Shown here piece by piece: positions 15,599 to 24,580 of a stretch of 64,000 nucleotides of DNA (the stretch's first letter is position 1; every line of letters begins with the position of its first letter). The notes under the pieces were generated by a model. That model saw only the letters and a program-made list of their open reading frames with translations. It was not told the DNA's origin and did not search any database. Source of the DNA: WHSW01 sp963767285 (lineage in GTDB: Bacteria > Actinomycetota > Thermoleophilia > Solirubrobacterales > 70-9); NCBI GenBank assembly GCA_963767285.1, contig CAVYDJ010000003.1, positions 434,001 through 498,000 of the forward strand. Reading direction: 5' to 3'. The position numbers and the translations under genes are program-made.

Positions 15599-16812
15599 CC
15601 GGGCGCGCGACACGGATCGCGAGGGGCGCGGCCGCCCGGGTGCTCCAGCGCGTTCAGCGCCCTGACGCCGGCCGGGTGCTCTACAACAGCTTCGACGGGC
15701 GCTTCTCCGACAGCCCGCGGGCGATCTACGAGCACCTCGCCGGCGCCGCGAGCGAGCGCCGCCACTGCTGGGTGGCCGGTCCGATGGAGAGGGTCCCGCC
15801 CGGCGCTCGAGAGGTCGAGCTCTACGGCCCGGCGTTCCTGCGCGAGCTGGGCCGGTCGGGCTACGTGGTCTCGAACGTGCCGATGCCCGGCAACCTGCGC
15901 GTCCGACGGGGACAGACCTACCTGCAGACCTGGCACGGCACGCCGCTGAAGCGGATCGGCTTCGACAACGAGCAGTGGCAATCGAACCCGTCGGGGTTCG
16001 GTGCGGTCGCGCGCGACTCGGCCCGCTGGGACTTCCTGGTGAGCCAGAACCCGTTCAGCACCGAGATCTTCCGCCGCGCCTTCCGCTTCGAGGGCGAGGT
16101 TCTCGAGACGGGCTATCCGCGCAACGACGTGCTGAGCTCCCCGCGGCGCGACGAGCTGCGCGCGCGGGTCCGGGCGGAGCTCGGTGCGGCCGAGGGCGAG
16201 ACCGTGATCCTCTACGCGCCCACCTGGCGCGACAACCTGGTCGACGAGCGCGGCGCCCTCGGGTTCGCGTTGCAGCTCGACGTCGACCGGTTGTCCGCCG
16301 AGCTCGGCGACGGCCATCTGCTCCTCGTCCGCATCCACCATTTCATCGGCGCGCAGCTCGGCGGGCTGGGCGATCGCGCCCGCGACGTCTCCGCCTATCC
16401 CGACATCCGCGATCTGTACCTGGCCGCCGACGTCCTGGTCACCGACTACTCGTCGGCGATGTTCGACTTCGCGGTCACCGGCAAGCCGATCGTGTTCTTC
16501 GTCTACGACCTCGCCGCGTACCGCGACGAGGTCCGCGGCTTCTACTTCGAGCTCGGCGACGTCGCGCCGGGGCCCCTGTGCGCGACGAGCGACCAGGTGA
16601 TCGATGCCCTGCGCGACCTCGAGGCGATCACGGCCTCGTACGCAAAGCCCTACGACGCCTTCCGGGCACGGTTCTGCCCGCTCGACGACGGACGCGCGTC
16701 GCAGCGGGTCGTCGAGCGCGTCTTCGGGACGCCTAGCCGTGGTGAACGAGTCGCGAAAGCACGATCTGCGACCGGGTCCGTTCGACCAGCCCGTTTCGCT
16801 GCAGGTCGATGA
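15595..16812 (+). CDS. CDP-glycerol glycerophosphotransferase, second copy
   Basis: The GTG at 15595 overlaps the previous stop by four bases. The 405-residue product is a close paralogue of the protein at 12485: TWHGTPLKR, QNPFSTEIFRRAF, TGYPRND, LYAPTWRDN and DVLVTDYSSAMFDF recur in the same order. Two copies could act as primase and polymerase, as with TagB and TagF. The last 27 or so residues have no counterpart in the paralogue and run through the 3' end of the convergent AsnC gene. One extra G in the GGG near 16729 would instead end the protein at a TAG around 16735, matching the paralogue's length, so the true end is uncertain. Confidence 0.88.
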   Translation: MTGRATRIARGAAARVLQRVQRPDAGRVLYNSFDGRFSDSPRAIYEHLAGAASERRHCWVAGPMERVPPGAREVELYGPAFLRELGRSGYVVSNVPMPGNLRVRRGQTYLQTWHGTPLKRIGFDNEQWQSNPSGFGAVARDSARWDFLVSQNPFSTEIFRRAFRFEGEVLETGYPRNDVLSSPRRDELRARVRAELGAAEGETVILYAPTWRDNLVDERGALGFALQLDVDRLSAELGDGHLLLVRIHHFIGAQLGGLGDRARDVSAYPDIRDLYLAADVLVTDYSSAMFDFAVTGKPIVFFVYDLAAYRDEVRGFYFELGDVAPGPLCATSDQVIDALRDLEAITASYAKPYDAFRARFCPLDDGRASQRVVERVFGTPSRGERVAKARSATGSVRPARFAAGR

Positions 16813-17164
16813 TCAGCCGCTCCAGGTCGCCGTTGTCGGAGGTCCGCACCCGGGCGATCGCGTCGGCCTCCCCGGTGACGCTCCACGCCTCGGCAACCTC
16901 GGGGTGCTCGCGCAGCGTCCGCGCCACCTCGTCCAGCGTCGTCCCGGGGCGGTAGAAGAGCTCGACGAGCGCCTCGGTGTCCCACCCGAGCGCCGAGTGG
17001 TCGACGACCGCCGTGTAGCCCTGCAGGGCCCCGGACTCCCGCAGCCGGTCGACCCGCCGTTTCACCGACGGCGCGGTGAGCTTCACCCGGCCGGCGATGT
17101 CGTCGTAGGTGCGCCGCCCGTCCTCAATCAGCAGCGCAAGAATCTCTTTATCAACGGCGTCCAT
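16733..17164 (-). CDS. Lrp/AsnC-family transcriptional regulator
   Basis: The ATG at 17164 gives 143 residues. Residues 1-60 form the winged helix-turn-helix (DKEILALLIEDGRRTYDDIA ... APSVKRRVDRL), and the rest is the RAM ligand-binding domain (GWDTEALVELFYRPG, VTGEADAIARVRTSDN). Such regulators bind as octamers or dimers of dimers and sense amino acids or related small molecules. It is divergent from the DUF6421-like gene across a 75-base gap with a palindrome, so it probably controls that gene and itself. Confidence 0.9.
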   Translation of the reverse strand: MDAVDKEILALLIEDGRRTYDDIAGRVKLTAPSVKRRVDRLRESGALQGYTAVVDHSALGWDTEALVELFYRPGTTLDEVARTLREHPEVAEAWSVTGEADAIARVRTSDNGDLERLIIDLQRNGLVERTRSQIVLSRLVHHG

Positions 17165-17196
17165 ACGCAGGATTCTTGCGCACCAACACCCAAATA

Positions 17197-17206
17197 TCAA
17201 TATTGA
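17197..17206. promoter_or_regulatory. Palindromic operator candidate in the AsnC/DUF6421 divergent gap
   Basis: TCAATATTGA is a perfect 10-base palindrome in an A/T-rich patch of the 75-base gap 17165-17239. It overlaps TTGACG (17203-17208), a plausible -35 for the rightward gene. A TATCGT 17 bases further on would place the transcription start at about the ATG at 17240, implying a leaderless message. Binding by the adjacent Lrp-type protein is inferred from position. Confidence 0.45.
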
Positions 17207-17239
17207 CGATGCAACTTGCTCTCGATATCGTATGAATCC

Positions 17240-19318
17240 ATGACGTCCATCCCGACCACCGTCCGCGTCCTCTTCGACGAATCCCATTCCGAGGCGTGGA
17301 CGATCCGCCCCGATGTCGCCGGCGCGATCCAGCCCGCCCACCCGGCCGACTCGTCGCTCGCCCGCGCCGCGACCGCGCTCGCCGCGCGTGAGTTCGAGAC
17401 CGCCGCGCACACGGCCGGCCCGCTCACCGAGTCCGTGCTCGCCGACGCCGCGGTCCTCGTCATCGCCCATCCCTCCGACCCGAAGTGGGAGGCGACGGTC
17501 GACGGCGGCTCGCCGCTGCTCGACCCGGCGGAGATCGAGGCCATCGAGTCCTTCGTGCGCGCCGGGGGCGGCCTGATCGTGCTCGGCGAGACCGAGCAGG
17601 ACAAGTACGGCTCCAACCTCAACGACCTGCTCGCCCGCTTCGACGTGCGGGTCGAGTCCGCGACCCTGCAGGACTACGAGCACCACCACGGCGACGCGCC
17701 CTCCTGGGTCCTCGCCGCGCTCGGAGACATGCCAGGCGAGCCCGTCCCGGCCGGCGCCGACCCGCTCGCCGGCGTCGCGGCCGCGTGCTTCTACCGCGCC
17801 GGCTACCTCAGCACTCAAAACGGCGCCCGGGTCATCGCCCGCGCCCATCCGACGGCCTCGCAGCCGAACGCCCCGCTCGCCGCCGTCCTCTCCCACGGCG
17901 AGGGCCGCGTCGTCGTGCTCGCCGACTCCGACCTGTTCGGCGACGACTGCATCGCCGACCTCGACCACGAGGCGCTGTGGCTCAACCTCGTCTACTGGGC
18001 CGCTCAGCCCCGGTTCGCCGCCGACGGCGCCGCGGCAAAGTCGCCGGTCACCGACGACCCGGCATGGGTCCGCCTGCGGGCCGCGGTCTCAGAGCTCCGC
18101 CTCACCCAGTCGGCCGACGGCTCGGTCGACACCTCGGCCCACGACCCGGAGGAGCTGCGCAACCTGACGGTCGCGATCGCGGAGTCGGCGCAGGCGCTGA
18201 AGCCCCGCTTCCCCCACCAGCAGGACTACATCGACGCGCTCGCGGCCGACACCCTCGCCTGGGCCGACGCCGGCTATCCGAAGCCCGCCTTCGACCGTTC
18301 GCTCGAGGCCTTCCGCCCCGAGCGCGACCGCCGCGACGGGATCGAGCACCTCGCCGTCTTTCCGATGTACAAGCAGAACGCCTCGACCGAGACCTGCTTC
18401 GAGGCGCTAGTCATCCGCGTCCCCTGGCCGGACTGGATCGCCGAGCTCGAGTCGACGCGCTTCGACAACCCCAAGTTCCTGCCCGTCACCTTCGTCGACC
18501 GCACCGCCGGCTACGACTCCGAGTGCGCGGTCCTCTTCCCCGAGACCTTCTCGACCGCCGAGCGCCCCTCCGACTACCACTTCGGCGCGATCTTCTGCGA
18601 CCGCGAGGCCGAGCGCTTCCGCCGCGTCTGCGGCTCGGCGGCCGAGATCCTCCGCCTCAACCTGCCGCCCGACGCCGCCTGCCTGCTCTCGTCGACCCAG
18701 CTCTCCGAGTCGGCGTACATGCTCTGGGACCTCGTCCACGACCGCACCCACATGCGCGGCGATCTGCCCTTCGACCCGTTCATGATCCGCCAGCGGAGCC
18801 CCTACTGGATGTACTCGCTCGAGGAGCTGCGATGCGACCTGACCGCCTTCGCCGCGGCGGTCGAGCTCGAGCGCGAGGGCTTTGCGTTCGGGCGCCACGT
18901 GCAGTACGCGATCCTCTTCGACCGCCTCTTCCGCTTCCCGGTCACCGGCTCGCGGGTCCGCAACTACGACGGCCTCGGCGGCCAGCTCCTGTTCGCCTTC
19001 CTGCACCGCGAGGGCTACCTGCACTGGACCGACAACCGGCTGACGATCGACTGGCAGCGGATCCCCGAGGGCGTCGGCCGCCTGCGCGATCGCGTCCAGG
19101 ACCTCTACCACTCCGGCATCGACCGCTCGAAGCTCGGCCAGTGGATCGCGGCCCACGACCTGGTCGCCGAGTACGTCCCGCCGGCCGAGACGTCGGTCTG
19201 GGCGCGCGAGCGGCGCGACCTGCCGGAGGTGGATGAGCCCAAGCAGCTCGTCGACCTCGTCCGCGACGACGAGTTCCCGCTCAGCCTCTTCTACACCCAG
19301 TTGCAGCCGAAGCTTTAG
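17240..19318 (+). CDS. DUF6421-like protein with N-terminal amidotransferase-like domain
   Basis: The ATG at 17240 gives 692 residues. Residues 1-230 resemble DUF4350/ThuA-like class I glutamine-amidotransferase folds (SVLADAAVLVIAHPSD, IESFVRAGGGLIVLGE, GEGRVVVLADSDLF), though no catalytic Cys nucleophile is evident. From about 260 onward the sequence looks like the DUF6421 family of actinobacteria, with LAVFPMYKQNASTETCFEAL, PETFSTAERPSDYHFGAIF and HDRTHMRGDLPFDPFM, a His/Asp-rich patch that could bind metal. Function is unknown; the cytoplasm is likely since no signal peptide is seen. The preceding Lrp/AsnC gene is its probable regulator. Confidence 0.75.
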   Translation: MTSIPTTVRVLFDESHSEAWTIRPDVAGAIQPAHPADSSLARAATALAAREFETAAHTAGPLTESVLADAAVLVIAHPSDPKWEATVDGGSPLLDPAEIEAIESFVRAGGGLIVLGETEQDKYGSNLNDLLARFDVRVESATLQDYEHHHGDAPSWVLAALGDMPGEPVPAGADPLAGVAAACFYRAGYLSTQNGARVIARAHPTASQPNAPLAAVLSHGEGRVVVLADSDLFGDDCIADLDHEALWLNLVYWAAQPRFAADGAAAKSPVTDDPAWVRLRAAVSELRLTQSADGSVDTSAHDPEELRNLTVAIAESAQALKPRFPHQQDYIDALAADTLAWADAGYPKPAFDRSLEAFRPERDRRDGIEHLAVFPMYKQNASTETCFEALVIRVPWPDWIAELESTRFDNPKFLPVTFVDRTAGYDSECAVLFPETFSTAERPSDYHFGAIFCDREAERFRRVCGSAAEILRLNLPPDAACLLSSTQLSESAYMLWDLVHDRTHMRGDLPFDPFMIRQRSPYWMYSLEELRCDLTAFAAAVELEREGFAFGRHVQYAILFDRLFRFPVTGSRVRNYDGLGGQLLFAFLHREGYLHWTDNRLTIDWQRIPEGVGRLRDRVQDLYHSGIDRSKLGQWIAAHDLVAEYVPPAETSVWARERRDLPEVDEPKQLVDLVRDDEFPLSLFYTQLQPKL

Positions 19319-19429
19319 CCCTTTTCCGCCGTCTGGACGGAAATACCCCTTGCGGATCCGGGCCGATGCCTCAAGGTATGCGGTCTACCGTAAACCAGGT
19401 ATGCCGCGAAAGGGACTTTGCGGACAGTG

Positions 19430-20590
19430 ATGGATGGAGCCATCGAACAACTCGGAAGCGCCGATCGCGGCTTCGCGTGGCGGCGGGCGGGTGGCCGCTC
19501 GACGCTCGTCCCGTTCGACGGGACCGACCGCCAGCACGCCGCGATCTCGGCTCAGCTCGAGGCCGCCTTCCGGCGCGTCGCCGATTCGAACGCCGTCGCG
19601 CTCGGCGAGGAGGTGGCTCGGTTCGAGACCGACTTCGCCCGCCTCTGCGGCGCGACGCACTGCGTCGGGGTCGGCTCGGGCACCGCGGCGCTGACGATCG
19701 CGCTGATCGCCGCGGGGATCGGCGACGGCGACGAGGTGATCGTGCCGGCCCACGGCTCGATCGCCACAGCGCTCGCAGTCGTCCACGCCGGCGCCGTGCC
19801 GATCGTCTGCGAGGTCCGCGAGTCCGACGGCCTGCTCGACGCAGACGCGGCGCGCGCCCTCGTCTCGCCGCGCACCCGGGCGATCGTCCCGGTGCACCTG
19901 TACGGACAGCTGTGCGACCTGCGGTTCCTCCGTGAGCTCGCCGATCGCTACAACCTCATGCTCCTCGAGGACGCCTCGCACTCGCACGGTGCCCGTCCCG
20001 CGCAGGGCCGCGCCGCGCCGCGCGGCGATGCCGCCGCGTTCAGCCTTGGGCCGGGGAAGAACCTCGGCGGGCTCGGGGACGGCGGCGCGATCTGCACCGA
20101 CGACGCTGACCTCGCCGCGGCGGCGCGCAGGCTCCGCGACCTCGGCCGCAGCCGGCACGGACGCCACCTGACCGCCGGGTTCAGCGCCCGGCTCGACGGC
20201 CTTCAGGCGGCCTTCCTTCGCGTCAAGCTCGCGTCCCTCGAGGGTTGGAACGAACGCCGCGGGCTGATCGCGACGCTCTACCGCCAGCATCTGCCCGGCC
20301 ACCTCCGGCCGCTGCCGCCCCGCGGCGAGGCCTGCGTCTTTCACCGCTTCCCGATCCGAACCGTCGAGCGGGAGCGACTGCGGGCCGCGCTCGCCGAGGC
20401 CGGGATCGAGGCGGGCATCCCGCACGGTGTCGCCGTGTCGGACCAGCCCGCGGTTTCCGCAGGGTGCAGGGGCGAGTTCCCCCGCGCCGAGGCATGGGCG
20501 CGCGAGGAGCTCTGCCTGCCGCTCTATCCCGAGCTCTCGAACGCCGAGGCCGGCCACGTCATCGAGCAGGTCGCGCGGTCCAGCGCTTAG
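19430..20590 (+). CDS. DegT/DnrJ/EryC1-family sugar aminotransferase
   Basis: Starting at the ATG at 19430 (a TTG at 19418 is in frame), the protein has 386 residues. It is a PLP-dependent aminotransferase: GVGSGTAALTIAL binds the cofactor phosphate, EDASHSHGA carries Asp181, and the Schiff-base Lys is K210 in GPGKNLGGLGDGGA. The family transfers an amino group to a keto-sugar nucleotide, giving amino sugars for glycans or natural products. It sits at the start of a group of glycosyltransferases; no partner dehydratase is nearby. Its stop overlaps the convergent GT4 gene. Confidence 0.88.
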   Translation: MDGAIEQLGSADRGFAWRRAGGRSTLVPFDGTDRQHAAISAQLEAAFRRVADSNAVALGEEVARFETDFARLCGATHCVGVGSGTAALTIALIAAGIGDGDEVIVPAHGSIATALAVVHAGAVPIVCEVRESDGLLDADAARALVSPRTRAIVPVHLYGQLCDLRFLRELADRYNLMLLEDASHSHGARPAQGRAAPRGDAAAFSLGPGKNLGGLGDGGAICTDDADLAAAARRLRDLGRSRHGRHLTAGFSARLDGLQAAFLRVKLASLEGWNERRGLIATLYRQHLPGHLRPLPPRGEACVFHRFPIRTVERERLRAALAEAGIEAGIPHGVAVSDQPAVSAGCRGEFPRAEAWAREELCLPLYPELSNAEAGHVIEQVARSSA

Positions 20591-21816
20591 GCGCGGGTCC
20601 GCTGGAAGAGCCGCTCGAGCCGCTGCGCCGAGTCCGCGAGCTCGTATTGGTCGAGCACGCGCTTGCGGCCGGCCGCGCCGAGGTCGGCCCGGCCGGCCGA
20701 ATCGGTCTGCGCGAGCCGCCTGATCGCCGCGGCGAGCGCGTCGACGTTGCCGGGGGGCACGAGCAATCCCGAGACGCCGTCTTCGACCAGTTCCGGGATG
20801 CCCATCACCCGCGGGGCGATCACCGGTCGCTCGAGCGCCATCGCCTCCATCAGCACGACCGGCACGCCCTCGGCAAAGCTGGAGAGGCAGAAAGCATCCG
20901 CCGCCCGGTAGCGCTCCTGGATGCGGTCGCGGCCGATCGCGCCGGCGAATCGGACTCGGTCGCCGAGCCCGAGATCCTCGCTCAGGGCTTCCAGCGCGGC
21001 GCGATCGGGGCCGTCGCCGACGATCTCCAAGGTCACCTCGAGCCCCTCGCCGGCGAGGCGGCCCATCGCTCCGAGCAGCAGCCGCAGCCCCTTGTCGGGC
21101 GCGAGCCGGGCAACGGTGAGCAACCGCAGGTCCGCGCCATTGCGCGGGGCCTCGGCCGGCGCCCATTCCGTGGTGTCGACCCCGCAATGGACGATCTCGA
21201 GCCGCTCCCAGTCGTCCGGGTCGCTGACCCGCATCAGCTGCGCGCGGGCGTAGTCGCTGATGCAGGCGACGAAGCCCGCGGCGGCGACCTTCTCGCGCAG
21301 GCGGAAGCGCTCGATCTCGTCGAACTCGGTGGGTCCGTGCATCGTGAAGCTGTAGCTCGCGCCGTCGGCGCCGGCAAAGCGTGCATAGAGCAGCGCGACC
21401 ATGCTCGCCGCGTTGGCGAAGTGGACGTGGAGGTGCCGCACGTCCGCCTGGCGCAGCCAGCGCCAGATCAAGATCGCCTCCGCGAAATAGAACAGGTGCC
21501 AGAGGCGCGAGCGCAGTCCCGATGGGCTGAGCCGCTGGGCCGTGGCGAGCGTCCGCAGGTAACGCACCGGGTGGCGGACCAGGCCGGCCGCGTGCGCGGC
21601 GATCACCTCCCGCCAGTCCGGCGGCTGAACGTTCCTCGTCGCCGTCGCCTCGCGCCGATCGTCGTCGCTGAGGAGCTCCCCCGGGTCGGGCCGGTGGAGG
21701 GAGAACGTCACGACCTCGACGCCCAGTTTTCGCAGAGCCTCGATCTCGCGCGCGATGAACGTGTGAGAGACCGCGGGATAGTTGCCGGTCAGATAGGCGA
21801 CGCGCACTCCGATCAC
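20587..21816 (-). CDS. GT4 glycosyltransferase, exopolysaccharide type
   Basis: This 409-residue GT-B glycosyltransferase has an N-terminal YLTGNYPAVSHTFIAREIEAL, typical of colanic-acid/EPS-type family 4 enzymes, followed by HVHFANAASMVALL and SFTMHGPTEFD. The C-terminal donor domain has RLAPDKGL, IVGDGPDR, FCLSSFAEGVPVVLMEAMA with its E-x7-E pair, and VPPGNVDALA. It transfers a sugar from a nucleotide donor to a lipid-linked glycan at the inner face of the membrane. Its start overlaps the stop of the upstream GT28-like gene by four bases, so the two are coupled. A related protein is at 55804-56973. Confidence 0.9.
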   Translation of the reverse strand: MIGVRVAYLTGNYPAVSHTFIAREIEALRKLGVEVVTFSLHRPDPGELLSDDDRREATATRNVQPPDWREVIAAHAAGLVRHPVRYLRTLATAQRLSPSGLRSRLWHLFYFAEAILIWRWLRQADVRHLHVHFANAASMVALLYARFAGADGASYSFTMHGPTEFDEIERFRLREKVAAAGFVACISDYARAQLMRVSDPDDWERLEIVHCGVDTTEWAPAEAPRNGADLRLLTVARLAPDKGLRLLLGAMGRLAGEGLEVTLEIVGDGPDRAALEALSEDLGLGDRVRFAGAIGRDRIQERYRAADAFCLSSFAEGVPVVLMEAMALERPVIAPRVMGIPELVEDGVSGLLVPPGNVDALAAAIRRLAQTDSAGRADLGAAGRKRVLDQYELADSAQRLERLFQRTRA

Positions 21817-22754
21817 CCCAGGGGGAACGCGATCGAATCGGCCGGCCGGGAGACCACCTGCGTCGCCGCGGCGCGGTCGACCGCGTCGGTGCCCAGGTCC
21901 TCGACGGCGCAGCCGATTGCCAGCCCGCGGCGGTCAAGCTCAGCTGCGATCTGCTGCTGATGGTCGTCGACGTGCTCGCCGAAGCGCTCGAGACGGGGTA
22001 CCAGGATGGGCAGCTTGCCGGAGTCGAGCGCCATCAGCGCCGAGCCGATCCCGGCGTGGGAGATCACGGCGTCGGACGCCTCGACAGCGGCGCGGAGCTC
22101 ATCCTCGGGCACGAATGCACGCGCCTCGATCGGCAGGTCCGAGACCTCACTCGCCCCGGTCTGCCAGAGGACCTCGGCGTCCTCGGGCAGCACCTCGACC
22201 AGCCGCTCGATCAGGCGCCGGAAGCCGAACATGCCGAGCGAACCGACCGTGACCACGACCCTCAGGGATCGGGTCGGCGGTGGCCGCTCGGCGGACTCGA
22301 AGCCGTCGAGCACCGAGCCCGCGAACCGCCAGCGCCCGGATTCGAGCTGCGGATACTGCGTGTAGAACCGGACCCCGGGGACGAGGCGCAGCAGCTTCGC
22401 CGTCAGGGACGGCCCCTGGCTGCGGGCTGCGCACTCGACGTACACGCACGGCAGGCGCATCGCTCGCGCCGGAACCATGTACGAGGCAGCGATCGCCGCA
22501 CCGTTGCTGATCACGGCCGAGACGCCGAGGGACTTCAGCCTGCGCCTGGCCGACGCCGCGTTGAGCATGGCCCTCCATGCCTGACGCGGCCCGACGTAGG
22601 GGACGTAGAGGGTCTGTTCGCCGGCGAGCAGCGATCGGCTCTGCGCTGAGTCGTGGGTGATCCAGACGACGTCGTCGACGCCCTCGAATCGCGGCCGTAG
22701 CCGGACCAGCTCGGCGAGATGTCCGCCGGTCGAGCAGACGAGCGCCACGGTCAC
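21813..22754 (-). CDS. Fused PssD/PssE (Alg14/Alg13-like) glycosyltransferase
   Basis: I prefer the GTG at 22754, since the longer frame to 22805 would overlap the divergent gene. The 313-residue product begins ALVCSTGGHLAELVRL, the hallmark of the PssD/Alg14 membrane-anchoring subunit, with VISNGAAIAASYMVPARA. From about residue 160 it has the Alg13/PssE catalytic half: VTVGSLGMFGFRRLI, ISHAGIGSALMAL and the FGEHVDDHQQQIA stretch. In many bacteria these halves are separate genes; here they are one chain. The pair adds the second sugar to a lipid-linked EPS repeat unit. Confidence 0.82.
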   Translation of the reverse strand: MTVALVCSTGGHLAELVRLRPRFEGVDDVVWITHDSAQSRSLLAGEQTLYVPYVGPRQAWRAMLNAASARRRLKSLGVSAVISNGAAIAASYMVPARAMRLPCVYVECAARSQGPSLTAKLLRLVPGVRFYTQYPQLESGRWRFAGSVLDGFESAERPPPTRSLRVVVTVGSLGMFGFRRLIERLVEVLPEDAEVLWQTGASEVSDLPIEARAFVPEDELRAAVEASDAVISHAGIGSALMALDSGKLPILVPRLERFGEHVDDHQQQIAAELDRRGLAIGCAVEDLGTDAVDRAAATQVVSRPADSIAFPLG

Positions 22755-22798
22755 GACTGGGCACCCTACATTCCGCGCTGTCGTACGGTTGCGGGCGA

Positions 22799-24016
22799 AT
22801 GTCACGCGTGCGCGAACGAGGGTGGCCGTGCGAGGCGGCGCGCCGCGCGGGGATCGTGGTGGGGACCGCGGCGGCCGGGGCGGCGCTGGCGTCGAGCGCG
22901 TACCTGATCGCGCTCGCCGTCGCCGGCGCCCGCGCCCGGCGGGCCGGCCCGTCCCCGGGGGGCGGCGACCTCCACCTGACCGTGCTCATTCCGGCCCACG
23001 ACGAGGCGGGCTCGATCGGGACCGCGGTGGCCGGGCTGCTCGGCTGTGACTACCCGGCGGAGCGGCGGCGCCTCATCGTCGTTGCCGACAACTGCTCCGA
23101 TCGGACCACCGAGCTGGCCCGCGAGGCGGGGGCGGAGGCCTGGGAGCGCGATGACCGAGCCCACCCCGGCAAGGGGCAAGCCCTCGCGTGGGCGCTCGAC
23201 CGCCTGCGCGACGAAGGCGCGGTGACCGACGCGGTGGTGATCGTCGATGCCGACTGCGTACCGTCGGCGAACCTGCTCGAGGGGCTCGCGGCGAGCCTCG
23301 CCGCGGGCGCGGATGGCGCCCAGGCCCGGCTTGCGATCGCCGACCCGGAGGCGTCGACGACTGCGGCCCTGCGCTCCGGGGCATACACGTTGATCAACTA
23401 CACCCGCCCGCTCGGCAAGGAGGCTCTCGGCCTGTCCGTCGGCCTGCAGGGAACGGGGATGGCGTTCGCGACGCGGACCCTGGCGGAGGTCCCCTGGAGC
23501 TCGTTCTCCTTGACCGAGGACAAGGAGTACCACCTGCAGATGGTCGACGCCGGCAGACGGGTCCGCTTCGTCGCGGACGCCGAGGTCCGAACCCCCGCGC
23601 CGCCGTCGCGTGCCGGCGCCGACACGCAGGAGACCCGCTGGGATGCGGGGAACCTGAGCCTGGCCAGGACCTGGGTTCCCCGGCTGCTGCGCGAGGACGG
23701 CCCCCATTTGCGGCAGCGCCGCCACGCTGCGCTCGAGCTGCTCGTCCCGCCGCAGGCGGTGGTCAGCGCCCTGTGGGCGATCGCGCTCTTGACCGGGGTG
23801 ATCCTGCGGGCCGCCAGCCTCCGCCGGCTGTCGCTCGGGGCCGCGATCGGCCAGGCGGCCTACGTCGTCACCGGGCTGTCCCTGGCGCGCGCGCCGATCG
23901 CGGTCTGGCGGGCGCTGCCGGCCGCACCCCTGCTCGTCGCTCGCCGCCTTGGCCAGGTCGCCCGCATCATCGGGCGGCCGCCGCGGGACTGGGAGCGGAC
24001 CGAGCGGCCCGGCTGA
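22799..24016 (+). CDS. Membrane GT2 glycosyltransferase
   Basis: This 405-residue protein has one N-terminal membrane helix (about 17-43), a family 2 GT-A domain (LTVLIPAHDEAGSIG, IVVADNCSDRT, VIVDADC with the metal-binding DxD) and two C-terminal hydrophobic segments. A SLTEDKEYHLQM motif and QETRW near residue 278 resemble the ED and QxxRW motifs of processive beta-glycosyltransferases. It probably builds or extends a polysaccharide at the membrane. A start a few codons downstream is also possible. It diverges from the PssD/E-like gene. Confidence 0.85.
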   Translation: MSRVRERGWPCEAARRAGIVVGTAAAGAALASSAYLIALAVAGARARRAGPSPGGGDLHLTVLIPAHDEAGSIGTAVAGLLGCDYPAERRRLIVVADNCSDRTTELAREAGAEAWERDDRAHPGKGQALAWALDRLRDEGAVTDAVVIVDADCVPSANLLEGLAASLAAGADGAQARLAIADPEASTTAALRSGAYTLINYTRPLGKEALGLSVGLQGTGMAFATRTLAEVPWSSFSLTEDKEYHLQMVDAGRRVRFVADAEVRTPAPPSRAGADTQETRWDAGNLSLARTWVPRLLREDGPHLRQRRHAALELLVPPQAVVSALWAIALLTGVILRAASLRRLSLGAAIGQAAYVVTGLSLARAPIAVWRALPAAPLLVARRLGQVARIIGRPPRDWERTERPG

Positions 24017-24031
24017 CCTACCCTCTGATCG

Positions 24032-24571
24032 GTGGAAGCCCGCCGTTCGCCGTTCGATTCGTTCGCGTTCCTGCTGGCGCTGGGCGCCCTCGGCCTGCTG
24101 ACGCTCAGCTTCTTCTCATCTCGCAACGGCGCGGCGATCGTGATGTGCGGGATCATCATCGCCGGTCTGATCGCCGCTCGCGTGGTCGGCTTCTCCAGCC
24201 GGGCCCTGGTCCCGGCGGCCCTCGGCTTCGGCGTCCTCCTCTACCTGGTCTGGATCAACCCGCCGTTCGACAGCGCGACGCACCGCACCAGCGCGCTGGT
24301 GCACGGACTCGGCGGCGTGATGGTCGGCTGGGCCGTGGCCGAGTACCTGCGCGGGCGCGTCGAGTGGCCGCTGTGGGCGATCGGCGCGGCCGCGGTGGTC
24401 TTTGGGCTCACGGTCATCTGGGAGCTCGGCGAGTACCTCGGCGACCGCGCGCTGGACACCGCCCTCATCCCGAGCAAGCGCGACTCCGCCGTCGACATCG
24501 CGTTCGGCACCCTGGGCGGATGTTGCGGCGTCCTGCTGGCCTCGCTCGTCCCGTCGCGCTTCCGGCGATAG
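24032..24571 (+). CDS. Small polytopic membrane protein
   Basis: A GTG start gives 179 residues with five or six hydrophobic segments. Charged residues cluster in TVIWELGEYLGDRALDTALIPSKRDSAVDIAFGTLGG, a W-E ... D ... D pattern that resembles DUF2238/VanZ-like membrane families. The function is unknown. It follows the GT2 gene by 15 bases and precedes a dehydrogenase gene by nine, so the three are probably transcribed together. Confidence 0.65.
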   Translation: MEARRSPFDSFAFLLALGALGLLTLSFFSSRNGAAIVMCGIIIAGLIAARVVGFSSRALVPAALGFGVLLYLVWINPPFDSATHRTSALVHGLGGVMVGWAVAEYLRGRVEWPLWAIGAAAVVFGLTVIWELGEYLGDRALDTALIPSKRDSAVDIAFGTLGGCCGVLLASLVPSRFRR

Positions 24572-24580
24572 GTTGCAGCC

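Noticed and set aside
19320..19345. Hairpin CCGTC-TG-GACGG after the DUF6421-like gene as a terminator
   Set aside because: The stem is only five base pairs with a two-base loop, and no T run follows on either strand.
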